From Lachnospiraceae bacterium (GTDB lineage: Bacteria > Bacillota > Clostridia > Lachnospirales > Lachnospiraceae): DNA of 6,233 nt. Positions 1-5,832 of this stretch are shown in pieces. The DNA lies in the NCBI GenBank assembly GCA_900751785.1, contig CAADSM010000039.1:1-6233 (forward strand), given 5' to 3'. The notes under the pieces are model-generated. The model searched no databases. It was not told where the DNA came from and saw only the letters and a list, made by a program, of their open reading frames with translations. Every line of letters starts with the position of its first letter. Positions within the stretch are counted from its first letter, which is position 1. The position numbers and the translations under genes were made by a program.

Positions 1-98
1 ATCTTGTCCACCTCTTTACACAATATATGAAGAGGCAGGAAAAATATGACCGGCAAATTCAAAGAATCCTGATCCGAAGATCCTGCCAGATCCGCATG
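1..98. other. Intergenic stretch at window edge, no supported gene
   Basis: Beyond the terminator there is no coding region I can support on either strand. A minus-strand AGAGGTGG (15-8) could be a ribosome-binding site for a gene starting exactly at or past the window edge, and CCTCTT/AAGAGG (35-30 and 16-11) form a small inverted repeat over it. No convincing promoter pair was found. Confidence 0.4.
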
Positions 99-138
99 AA
101 AAAGCACGGCCGGTCCCAAACCTTAGGACCGGCCGCGC
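99..138 (-). terminator. Rho-independent terminator after the VanZ-family gene
   Basis: On the minus strand GGCCGGTCC (134-126) pairs perfectly with GGACCGGCC (116-108) around a 9-base loop. Four more pairs (GCGC against GTGC, one G-U) extend the stem to 13. TTTTT (103-99) follows directly. It lies 35 bases past the VanZ-family stop and closes the rarA-VanZ unit. The plus-strand direction lacks a U-run, so it works one way. Confidence 0.93.
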
Positions 139-173
139 CTGACTTTCTGCTATTCTGTTTTAAAACCTCTTCC

Positions 174-1586
174 TTACCGAGCTGCTGCAGGGATCAGGAT
201 CGTACTCTCCGTATCTCCGGAGACCTGGAAGGAATACACCGGCTGATAGAACCCCTTCGAATCGATCTGATAGACAAGGGAGACATCTCCGAGAATCAGC
301 TCCCCGGGTTCCTCCCCATACCAGTGGAACTTCCCCTCCAGGATCTGATCATAGGCCTCTTCCTCTGAGATGACCGCCATATCCTTATATTTCCCGCACG
401 CCACGATATAATCCCTGATTTCTCCCATCCTGCCGTCCTCGTACAAAGTGCAGGAAAGCTGCCCGTTATAGAGGGTATCCCCGTCCCTCTGCTGAGAAGC
501 CTCGAAGAGATACTGCCCTTCTCCCTGGTTCTCGAACGCCATGCCGTCCGGCAGATCGATCCCGTATCCCGACAGGGCTTCGCGGACCTCAGCTTCTTCT
601 GCATCCGCGGCTGGCTCTGTCTCCTGCGATTCTGCGTCGAGGAGCTCAAAATCTATATAGCTGAAGCTCCCTCCGGAGAAATCGATCCACAGCGTTGTAT
701 TGTCCGCGCTGTAGTAGACCGCAGTCTCATCATAGAGATCCGTCCTGCTCTCATCCGGCTCCTGTCCCAGACGGGCGAAGAACTCTTTCGCCATCGCTTC
801 CGTTTCATCCCTGCTCAGCACGGATACCTTATACACAGGAGCTGTTCCACTCTCCCGGCTGTATCCGGTGTCAGAACTGACCCGGATCCTGTCCATATCC
901 TGACGGACGATATAGCTGAACGGAAGATTTCCCAGCTCCTGCCTGCTGTAGACAATGATGACTGCTGCGAAAGCCAGACCTGCAGCAATCAGCGGAATCT
1001 GGAACGCCGCAGTGGAAAGGACATGCGTCTTTTGCTTCCGGATACTCCGCAGCATGCACTGCACGGCGGCATACAATCCAAAGCCGATCATCGTTCCCAG
1101 CAGGTTGTTGAAAATATCATCCAGCTCCACTACGCCTCTGCCCAGCATGAGCTGCATAAGCTCGATCAGGACAGTCAGGAAAAATCCTGCCAGATATGTG
1201 ATCCAGAACTTCCGGCAGATCCGTATCCCTGCCGGGAGAAGAAACCCGAGCGGGACAAAAAGAAGGATATTCAGCACAAGATTCCTCCACTGGACCGCAG
1301 AAAAGCTGTTCCATGCCTCCCTGTAGGAATAGAAAAGAGGCATGATCTGTCCTCCTGCCCAGGAACCGCCCCTGTCCACAAGCGTTGCTGCAAGGAGCAC
1401 AGTCAGGTAGCAGAGAAAAACAGCGCACCACACTACTCTCACCGCGCTCAGCCGCCGCGTCCCCTTCATGATCTTTCTGTAAATGATAAAATATCCGACA
1501 GCCGCGGCAATTCCCACAGCCAGCACGAGGATCAGTCCAAGCGCCAGATACTGCTTTGCCAGCGACAGAATCGCTTCGAATGTCAT
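174..1586 (-). CDS. VanZ-family membrane protein with large external C-terminal domain
   Basis: This is a 470-residue polytopic membrane protein. About six membrane segments are visible near residues 14-36, 48-69, 102-121, 128-147, 157-178 and 192-213. Basic loops (YRKIMKGTRR, IRICRKF, RSIRKQK) give an N-out, C-out topology. Residues about 55-178 form a VanZ-like domain: the NILLFVPLGFLLP helix, the ELMQLMLGRG turn and DDIFNNLLGTMIGF are typical. The founding VanZ gives low-level teicoplanin resistance by an unclear mechanism; most relatives, including this one, have no assigned function and no van genes are nearby. Residues 214-470 are soluble, acidic and predicted outside the cell. The last 70 (SEEEAYDQILEGKF to the VYQIDSKGFYQPVYSF region) recall YycI/PepSY-like regulatory domains, an impression only. 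The ATG at 1586 follows GAGGGGG (1600-1594) by 7 bases. It is probably co-transcribed with rarA. Confidence 0.85.
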   Translation of the reverse strand: MTFEAILSLAKQYLALGLILVLAVGIAAAVGYFIIYRKIMKGTRRLSAVRVVWCAVFLCYLTVLLAATLVDRGGSWAGGQIMPLFYSYREAWNSFSAVQWRNLVLNILLFVPLGFLLPAGIRICRKFWITYLAGFFLTVLIELMQLMLGRGVVELDDIFNNLLGTMIGFGLYAAVQCMLRSIRKQKTHVLSTAAFQIPLIAAGLAFAAVIIVYSRQELGNLPFSYIVRQDMDRIRVSSDTGYSRESGTAPVYKVSVLSRDETEAMAKEFFARLGQEPDESRTDLYDETAVYYSADNTTLWIDFSGGSFSYIDFELLDAESQETEPAADAEEAEVREALSGYGIDLPDGMAFENQGEGQYLFEASQQRDGDTLYNGQLSCTLYEDGRMGEIRDYIVACGKYKDMAVISEEEAYDQILEGKFHWYGEEPGELILGDVSLVYQIDSKGFYQPVYSFQVSGDTESTILIPAAAR

Positions 1587-1674
1587 ATCGATTCCCCCTC
1601 ATCTTTTCTCAGTTTTTCTGATCTTTCTATGATTCCGCAGTCCCCGCCGCTGCTGCACGGGCAGGACAAAGGAC

Positions 1675-2988
1675 TCAGCTCTCCCGAAACTTCCGGATCT
1701 CTTCCAGCCTCTTTGCCGCCTTTTTCTCATCCCCCTGTTCAGTCGGATGGTAATACGTCCTGTCCTTCAGGCTGTCCGGCATACACTGCATATGCGTCAG
1801 TTTCTCTTCGGTGTCATGCGCATATTCATACCCTTTCCCGTATCCCAGCTCCTTCATGAGGCCGGTAACCCCATTGCGGATCTGCATGGGAACCGGCTCC
1901 GCCCGCAGTGTCCGCACATCTTTCTTGCACGCCTCGCAGGCTGTATAGAGGGCGTTGGACTTAGGCGCCATAGACAGGTACACGACCGCATGAGTAAGGT
2001 GGACATCACACTCCGGCATTCCAAGAAAATGACATGCCTGGTACGCCGCCACAGCGACCTGCAGGGCATTGCTGTCCGCCATCCCCACATCCTCGCTGGC
2101 AAAGCGGATCAGCCTCCTCGCGATATACAGCGGGTTCTCCCCGCCCTCCAGCATCCGCATCATCCAGTAGACTGCCGCATCGGGGTCGCTGTTTCTCATG
2201 GACTTATGGAGAGCTGAGATCAGGTTGTAATGCTCTTCACCGGTCTTGTCGTACAGGAGCGACTTGCGGCTGATGCACTGCTCCAGCCCCTCGTCCGTGA
2301 CCGTGATCCCCTCCGCGCTGATCTCGCCGTTTAACACCGCTATCTCCAGTGTGTTGAGCGCTGTCCGCGCATCCCCGTTGGCAAATGCCGCAACTGCCCT
2401 CACGGCATTGTCCGTGATCTTCACATTTTGCCCGCCGAATCCAGCCGGGCTCTCAAGTGCATGCCGGAGCAGCTTGATCAGATCCTTTTCCTCCAGCGCT
2501 TTGAGGACAAATACCCGGCATCTCGAGAGAAGAGCGGCATTGATCTCGAAGGAAGGATTCTCCGTCGTCGCGCCGATCAGGATGATGCTCCCCCGCTCCA
2601 CATAAGGGAGAAATGCGTCCTGCTGTGCTTTGTTGAACCGGTGGATCTCATCCACGAAAAGCACTGTGCGCATCCCCACTCTCCGGCTCTGCTCAGCTCG
2701 GTTCATGACCTCTTTGATTTCCTTGATCCCGCTCGTCACCGCACTGAAATTGATGAACTCTGACTTTGTTTTCCCGGCGATAATACTGGCGAGGGTAGTC
2801 TTGCCGACTCCCGGCGGCCCCCAGAAGATCATAGACGAGATCTGATCCCTCTCGATCAGCTGCCGCAGAATCTTCCCCTGTCCGACCAGATGCTCCTGCC
2901 CAACGAACTCATCCAGGGAATCCGGCCGGAGCCTGCTCGCAAGGGGCGTCGTCACCCGATTGTTATCGAACAATGTCATCTGCTGCAT
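1675..2988 (-). CDS. rarA: Replication-associated recombination protein RarA (MgsA), AAA+ ATPase
   Basis: RarA is a clamp-loader-like AAA+ ATPase of the RarA/Mgs1/WRNIP1 family that acts at stalled replication forks. The product is 437 residues, typical length. Visible: Walker A GPPGVGKT (57-64), Walker B VLFVDEIH (109-116), sensor 1 GATTEN (139-144), arginine-finger segment SRCR (155-158), sensor 2 GDARTALN (205-212), then the C-terminal tetramerisation region with the family block NPLYIARRLIRFASEDVGMA (285-304). The start is placed at ATG 2988 because GGAGG (3001-2997) lies 8 bases upstream; the in-frame GTG at 2997 overlaps that site and cannot be the main start. The extreme N-terminus contains QMTLF (3-7), resembling a sliding-clamp-binding peptide. 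The gene follows the pnp terminator and is 88 bases ahead of the VanZ-like gene with no clear terminator between. Confidence 0.98.
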   Translation of the reverse strand: MQQMTLFDNNRVTTPLASRLRPDSLDEFVGQEHLVGQGKILRQLIERDQISSMIFWGPPGVGKTTLASIIAGKTKSEFINFSAVTSGIKEIKEVMNRAEQSRRVGMRTVLFVDEIHRFNKAQQDAFLPYVERGSIILIGATTENPSFEINAALLSRCRVFVLKALEEKDLIKLLRHALESPAGFGGQNVKITDNAVRAVAAFANGDARTALNTLEIAVLNGEISAEGITVTDEGLEQCISRKSLLYDKTGEEHYNLISALHKSMRNSDPDAAVYWMMRMLEGGENPLYIARRLIRFASEDVGMADSNALQVAVAAYQACHFLGMPECDVHLTHAVVYLSMAPKSNALYTACEACKKDVRTLRAEPVPMQIRNGVTGLMKELGYGKGYEYAHDTEEKLTHMQCMPDSLKDRTYYHPTEQGDEKKAAKRLEEIRKFRES

Positions 2989-3011
2989 ACACAACACCTC
3001 CGTATATGCCT

Positions 3012-3040
3012 ATTATAAAAGCCGGAAAGGAATGAAACAA
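3012..3040 (-). promoter_or_regulatory. Putative rarA promoter inside the pnp terminator
   Basis: A perfect TATAAT (3017-3012) lies exactly 17 bases after TTGTTT (3040-3035, 3 of 6 consensus). The -35 box lies at the loop/stem boundary of the pnp terminator, the spacer is the descending arm, and the -10 begins in the U-run. Transcription would begin near 3005, leaving a leader of only about 16 bases containing GGAGG. The -35 is weak, so this call rests on the -10, the spacing and the need for rarA expression after a terminator. Confidence 0.5.
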
Positions 3041-3072
3041 TATCAAGATGACATGTTTCTTCCTTTCCGGCT
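3016..3072 (-). terminator. Rho-independent terminator of pnp
   Basis: AGCCGGAAAGGAA (3072-3060) pairs perfectly with TTCCTTTCCGGCT (3032-3020). A further five pairs, GAAAC with GTTTC, follow after one bulged A, giving 18 pairs and a 16-base loop (3054-3039). The stem ends in UUUU followed by AUAAUA. The U-run is short but the stem is long, so termination on the minus strand is likely. No U-run is present in the other direction. Confidence 0.8.
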
Positions 3073-3087
3073 GATCAAGCACTGTAT

Positions 3088-3106
3088 TCCGGCGCTCTAT
3101 GCCGGA
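3088..3106 (-). other. Small hairpin after pnp stop
   Basis: TCCGGC (3106-3101) pairs perfectly with GCCGGA (3093-3088) around the 7-base loop ATAGAGC, starting 18 bases past the pnp TAA. No U-tract follows, so it is not a terminator alone. It could protect the pnp 3' end. Its 3' arm GCCGGAA can also pair with TTCCGGC in the terminator that follows. Confidence 0.45.
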
Positions 3107-3124
3107 GATTTATTTTCTCTTATT

Positions 3125-5212
3125 TTACTCAGCCACGTCTCTCATGCTGAAGCTGAATCTTCCCATCTTATCCTTGCCGAGGCACACAACCTTCACCACA
3201 TCTCCAATGGAGAGGACATCCTCTACCTTGTCCACTCTTCTCTTTGAGATCTTGGAAATGTGCACCAGGCCTTCCTTGCCAGGAGCAAACTCGAGGAATG
3301 CGCCGAACTCCTTGATGCTCACGACCTTGCCCTCGAATACCTGTCCTGCCTCGAAGTCCGTCACGATGGTGTGGATCAGTTTTGCAGCCTGATCCATCGC
3401 CTCCTGCTCTGTTCCACAGATGGATACGGAGCCGTCGTCCTCGATGTCGATCTTCACTCCGGTCTGCTCGATGATGGCGTTGATCGTCTTTCCTCTCTGT
3501 CCGACCACATCACCGATCTTCTGCGGATCGATCTGCATCTGGATGATCTTCGGAGCGTACGGTCCGACTTCCGGTCTCGGCTCTGCGATCGCCTTGTTCA
3601 TTACCTCATCGATGATATAAGTTCTCGCCTTCTTTGTCGCAGCGATCGCCTCCTCGATGATCGGTCTTGTCAGGCCGTGGATCTTGATATCCATCTGGAT
3701 CGCCGTGATACCCTTGTGGGTTCCTGCAACCTTGAAGTCCATATCGCCGAAGAAGTCTTCCAGTCCCTGGATATCTGTCAGGACGATATAGTCATCGTCT
3801 GTCTCGCCTGTCACCAGACCGGCGGAGATACCTGCCACGGCAGCCTTGATCGGCACACCGGCAGCCATCAGTGACATACTGGATGCACACACGCTCGCCT
3901 GGGATGTGGACCCGTTTGACTCAAATGTCTCGGATACTGTACGGATCGCATACGGGAACTCCGCCTCGCTCGGGAGCACCGGAATAAGCGCTCTCTCAGC
4001 CAGCGCGCCGTGTCCGATCTCGCGGCGTCCCGGTCCTCTTGACGGCTTCGTCTCGCCGACAGAGTAGGACGGGAAGTTGTAGTGGTGCATATATCTCTTG
4101 GACGTCTCGTTTTCATCCAGTCCGTCCAGCCTCTGTGCCTCAGACAGCGGCGCTAATGTAGTCACATTACAGATCTGTGTCTGTCCTCTCGTGAACATTG
4201 CGGAGCCGTGTACTCTCGGAATCAGGTCAACCTCTGCCGCAAGCGGTCTGATCTGATCGACTGCGCGGCCGTCCGGACGTTTGTGATCCTTGAGGATCAT
4301 CTTTCTGACTGTCTTTTTCTGATACTGGTAAACCGCTTCACCGAGAACGGAGAGCCATTCCTCGTTGTCTTCGAACGCTTCTTCCAGCTTCTCTGTGATC
4401 ACGCGGATATTCTCTTCTCTTGTCTGCTTGTCGTCGGTAAATACAGCTTCCTCCATCTGCTCCGGCGGAACGATCTCTTTGATCGCCTCGAAGAGCTCTT
4501 CCGGAACAGCGAAATGCTCATACTCATGCTTCGGCTTGCCGCACTCTGCAACGATCGTATCGATGAATGCGATCACCTTCTGGTTCAGGTCGTGAGCGGC
4601 AAAGATTGCCTCGATCATCTTGTCCTCCGGCACCTCGTTGGCGCCTGCCTCGATCATGATGACCTTCTCTTTCGTGGAAGCGACTGTAAGAGCAAGGTCA
4701 GATGCCTCTCTCTGCTCTGATGTCGGGTTGAACACGAACTCGCCGTCGATCAGTCCCACCTGTGTTGTGGAGATCGGTCCGTCGAACGGGATATCAGAAA
4801 TGCATGTAGCGATCGCTGCGCCGAGCATAGCTGTCAGCTCCGGGCTGCAGTCCTGATCTACAGACAGGACGAGGTTCTCCAGAGTCACGTCATTTCTGTA
4901 ATCCTTCGGGAAGAGCGGACGCATCGGGCGGTCGATGACACGGTCTGTCAGGATCGCATTCTCAGACGCCTTGCCCTCTCTCTTGTTAAATCCTCCCGGG
5001 ATCTTGCCTACCGCATACATCCTCTCGTTATATTCCACACTGAGCGGGAAGAAGTCGATCCCATCTCTCGGTTTCTCTGATGCTGTCGCTGTACACAGCA
5101 CGGTCGTATCGCCATAGTGCATCAGAACAGCGCCGTTCGCCTGCTTAGCGACTCTGCCAACATCTACACGCAGCGTTCTTCCGGCCAGTTCCATCTCAAA
5201 TTTCTTGTACAT
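3125..5212 (-). CDS. pnp: Polyribonucleotide nucleotidyltransferase (PNPase)
   Basis: PNPase is a trimeric phosphorolytic 3'-to-5' exoribonuclease that releases nucleoside diphosphates, acting in mRNA decay and RNA quality control. The product is 695 residues, normal for the family. Order: RNase PH-like core 1 (about 10-140), helical linker (about 150-300), RNase PH-like core 2 (about 310-540), KH domain (about 555-615) with GxxG loop GQRG (571-574), and S1 domain (about 622-692). Catalytic Asp486, Asp492 and Lys494 are in DFFGDMDFK. The phosphate-site segment NGSTSQAS (433-440) and GPGRREIGHG (393-402) are present. The FFRR-type RNA-binding loop of core 1 reads FNKR (75-78). The start MYKKFEMEL is chosen at 5212 because AAAAGGAG (5226-5219) lies 6 bases upstream. 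The frame is open far upstream through the leader, but nothing there looks translated. The gene has its own promoter and a leader hairpin and ends at a terminator. Confidence 0.99.
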   Translation of the reverse strand: MYKKFEMELAGRTLRVDVGRVAKQANGAVLMHYGDTTVLCTATASEKPRDGIDFFPLSVEYNERMYAVGKIPGGFNKREGKASENAILTDRVIDRPMRPLFPKDYRNDVTLENLVLSVDQDCSPELTAMLGAAIATCISDIPFDGPISTTQVGLIDGEFVFNPTSEQREASDLALTVASTKEKVIMIEAGANEVPEDKMIEAIFAAHDLNQKVIAFIDTIVAECGKPKHEYEHFAVPEELFEAIKEIVPPEQMEEAVFTDDKQTREENIRVITEKLEEAFEDNEEWLSVLGEAVYQYQKKTVRKMILKDHKRPDGRAVDQIRPLAAEVDLIPRVHGSAMFTRGQTQICNVTTLAPLSEAQRLDGLDENETSKRYMHHYNFPSYSVGETKPSRGPGRREIGHGALAERALIPVLPSEAEFPYAIRTVSETFESNGSTSQASVCASSMSLMAAGVPIKAAVAGISAGLVTGETDDDYIVLTDIQGLEDFFGDMDFKVAGTHKGITAIQMDIKIHGLTRPIIEEAIAATKKARTYIIDEVMNKAIAEPRPEVGPYAPKIIQMQIDPQKIGDVVGQRGKTINAIIEQTGVKIDIEDDGSVSICGTEQEAMDQAAKLIHTIVTDFEAGQVFEGKVVSIKEFGAFLEFAPGKEGLVHISKISKRRVDKVEDVLSIGDVVKVVCLGKDKMGRFSFSMRDVAE

Positions 5213-5256
5213 AGCTTTCTCCTTTTTAAAATGTGATTCCATGCAGGCAGGCGTCT

Positions 5257-5313
5257 CCGAAACTACTGAAAAACATATTATAGACCGCCTAATATCCTTT
5301 TCAGTGGTCTCGG
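5257..5313 (-). promoter_or_regulatory. Long hairpin in pnp leader, candidate autoregulatory element
   Basis: In the pnp leader, CCGAGACCACTGAAAA (5313-5298) pairs with TTTTCAGTAGTTTCGG (5272-5257). This makes a 16-position stem with one G-U and one C-A mismatch. Inside it, ATATTA (5295-5290) pairs with TAATAT (5280-5275) around a 9-base loop, extending the rod to about 22 pairs. It lies about 22 bases after the predicted transcription start and 44 bases before the ATG. In E. coli a long pnp leader stem is cut by RNase III and the duplex is then removed by PNPase, giving autoregulation. The same logic here is inference from shape and position. Confidence 0.55.
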
Positions 5314-5341
5314 TTACATCTATCTGTCCGCAATCTAAAAT

Positions 5342-5370
5342 ATTATAGCATATTATGTGCTGATAGGCAA
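5342..5370 (-). promoter_or_regulatory. pnp promoter, SigA type with perfect extended -10
   Basis: On the minus strand a -35 box TTGCCT (5370-5365, 4 of 6) is followed by exactly 17 bases and a perfect TATAAT (5347-5342) preceded by TGC, the extended -10 motif. The start site should be near 5335, giving a pnp leader of about 120 bases. It sits directly after the rpsO hairpin, so pnp can be expressed apart from rpsO. The motif is seen directly; activity is inferred. Confidence 0.72.
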
Positions 5371-5378
5371 ACATTTTT

Positions 5379-5419
5379 AAAGGGCGCCCGGCACATATAT
5401 TGTGTGCCTGACGCCCTCT
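5379..5419 (-). terminator. Hairpin after rpsO, partial terminator or 3'-protecting stem
   Basis: Starting 8 bases after the rpsO stop, the transcript can form a 17-position stem: AGAGGGCGTC-A-GGCACA (5419-5403) against TGTGCC-G-GGCGCCCTTT (5395-5379). There is one A-G mismatch, two G-U pairs and a 7-base loop (5402-5396). The U-run is only the three U residues of the stem itself, followed by AAAAAUGUUU, so intrinsic termination is probably incomplete. It may set the rpsO/pnp ratio or shield the rpsO 3' end, leaving pnp partly dependent on its own promoter just downstream. The plus-strand reading has no U-tract either. Confidence 0.55.
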
Positions 5420-5427
5420 GAAAATCA

Positions 5428-5694
5428 TTATTTTCTAAGACCAAGTCTCTCGATCAGTGAACGGTATCTCTCGATGTCCACTTTCTTAAGGTATGCAAGA
5501 AGTCCTCTTCTCTGACCAACCATCTTGAGAAGTCCTCTTCTGGAGTGGTGATCCTTCGGATTTGCCTTGAAGTGCTCTGTCAGCTCGTTGATCCTTGCTG
5601 TAAGGATAGCGATCTGCACCTCCGGTGATCCTGTGTCTCCCTCTGTTCTTCCATACTCTTTGATGATAGCCTGTTTCTTGTCCTTTGCGATCAT
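5428..5694 (-). CDS. rpsO: 30S ribosomal protein S15
   Basis: S15 is a primary 16S rRNA-binding protein of the small-subunit platform (helices 20-22) and contributes to an intersubunit bridge with 23S rRNA. The product is 88 residues, the usual family size (about 88-89). Diagnostic blocks are [17 protein letters not shown] (residues 19-35) and [19 protein letters not shown] (48-66), containing the rRNA-contacting His/Asp/Ser residues, followed by the basic C-terminal helix ending in LGLRK. The ATG start follows a strong AGGAGGAG site at 5710-5703. It lies between ribF and pnp, the order expected in most bacteria. It has its own promoter and is followed 8 bases after the TAA by a strong hairpin. 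Nothing is unusual in the protein itself. Confidence 0.99.
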   Translation of the reverse strand: MIAKDKKQAIIKEYGRTEGDTGSPEVQIAILTARINELTEHFKANPKDHHSRRGLLKMVGQRRGLLAYLKKVDIERYRSLIERLGLRK

Positions 5695-5790
5695 TTTTGA
5701 TTCTCCTCCTAAAATATTTCTCTTACAAAACGCCTGACATTAAGTAACGGTCGGAGTGATCCGATTACCGAACGCCGGTTCATTTCATAC
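5695..5790 (-). promoter_or_regulatory. Structured rpsO leader, candidate S15 autoregulatory RNA
   Basis: The predicted leader can form a hairpin at 5770-5748: CGGT, a bulged AAT, CGGA, loop TCAC, TCCG, ACCG. The same CGGT (5770-5767) can instead pair with an upstream ACCG (5779-5776) to give a short hairpin, so the two folds exclude each other. The ribosome-binding site AGGAGGAG (5710-5703) lies downstream, 8-10 bases before the ATG, and is very strong. S15 is known to repress its own mRNA in several phyla through unrelated leader folds that imitate its 16S rRNA site. I infer such a role here from position and structure only; no family consensus was matched. Confidence 0.4.
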
Positions 5791-5796
5791 TCGCCA

Positions 5797-5825
5797 AGTA
5801 TAGCACATCCCCTTGACGATGTAAA
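5797..5825 (-). promoter_or_regulatory. rpsO promoter, SigA type with extended -10
   Basis: Read on the minus strand, a -35 box TTTACA (5825-5820, 5 of 6 consensus) is followed by exactly 17 bases and a -10 box TATACT (5802-5797, 5 of 6). The -10 is preceded by TGC, giving the extended TGn motif. Transcription should start near 5790, leaving a leader of about 95 bases. The promoter begins just after the ribF stop codon, so rpsO would have its own promoter in addition to readthrough from the upstream operon. This is seen directly as a motif; activity is inferred. Confidence 0.72.
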
Positions 5826-5832
5826 GGGAAAA

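Noticed and set aside
71..82. Palindrome GATCCGAAGATC
   Set aside because: Only four pairs with a TTCG loop and no U-tract; too small to call beside the strong terminator at 99-138.
1117..1602. 161-codon minus-strand frame beginning MRGNRYD
   Set aside because: It overlaps the VanZ-family gene in another frame; its ATG lies inside the region used as that gene's ribosome-binding site, and the protein has no recognisable features.
1587..1674. Possible terminator or promoter between rarA and the VanZ-family gene
   Set aside because: Only short GC matches such as CCCG/CGGG without a U-run, and no -35/-10 pair with acceptable spacing; treated as an operon spacer.
1023..1859. 278-codon open frame on the plus strand
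   Set aside because: It is antisense across the VanZ-family and rarA genes, has low-complexity Ser/Pro/His-rich composition, no recognisable domain and no convincing start signal; a shadow frame.
2989..2997. GTG start for RarA at 2997
   Set aside because: The GTG overlaps the GGAGG site that serves ATG 2988, so it has no site of its own.
3260..3874. 204-codon open frame on the plus strand within pnp
   Set aside because: It is antisense to a firmly identified gene, and the Asp/Leu/Arg-rich repetitive composition is what the complement of the pnp codons gives.
5213..5428. N-terminal extension of PNPase from an in-frame ATG at 5428 (72 extra codons), or from ATG 5242
   Set aside because: The extension overlaps the rpsO stop, the rpsO hairpin, the pnp promoter and the leader hairpin, and matches nothing in PNPase. 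Neither ATG has a ribosome-binding site, whereas ATG 5212 has AAAAGGAG 6 bases upstream and begins the canonical MYKKFEMEL.
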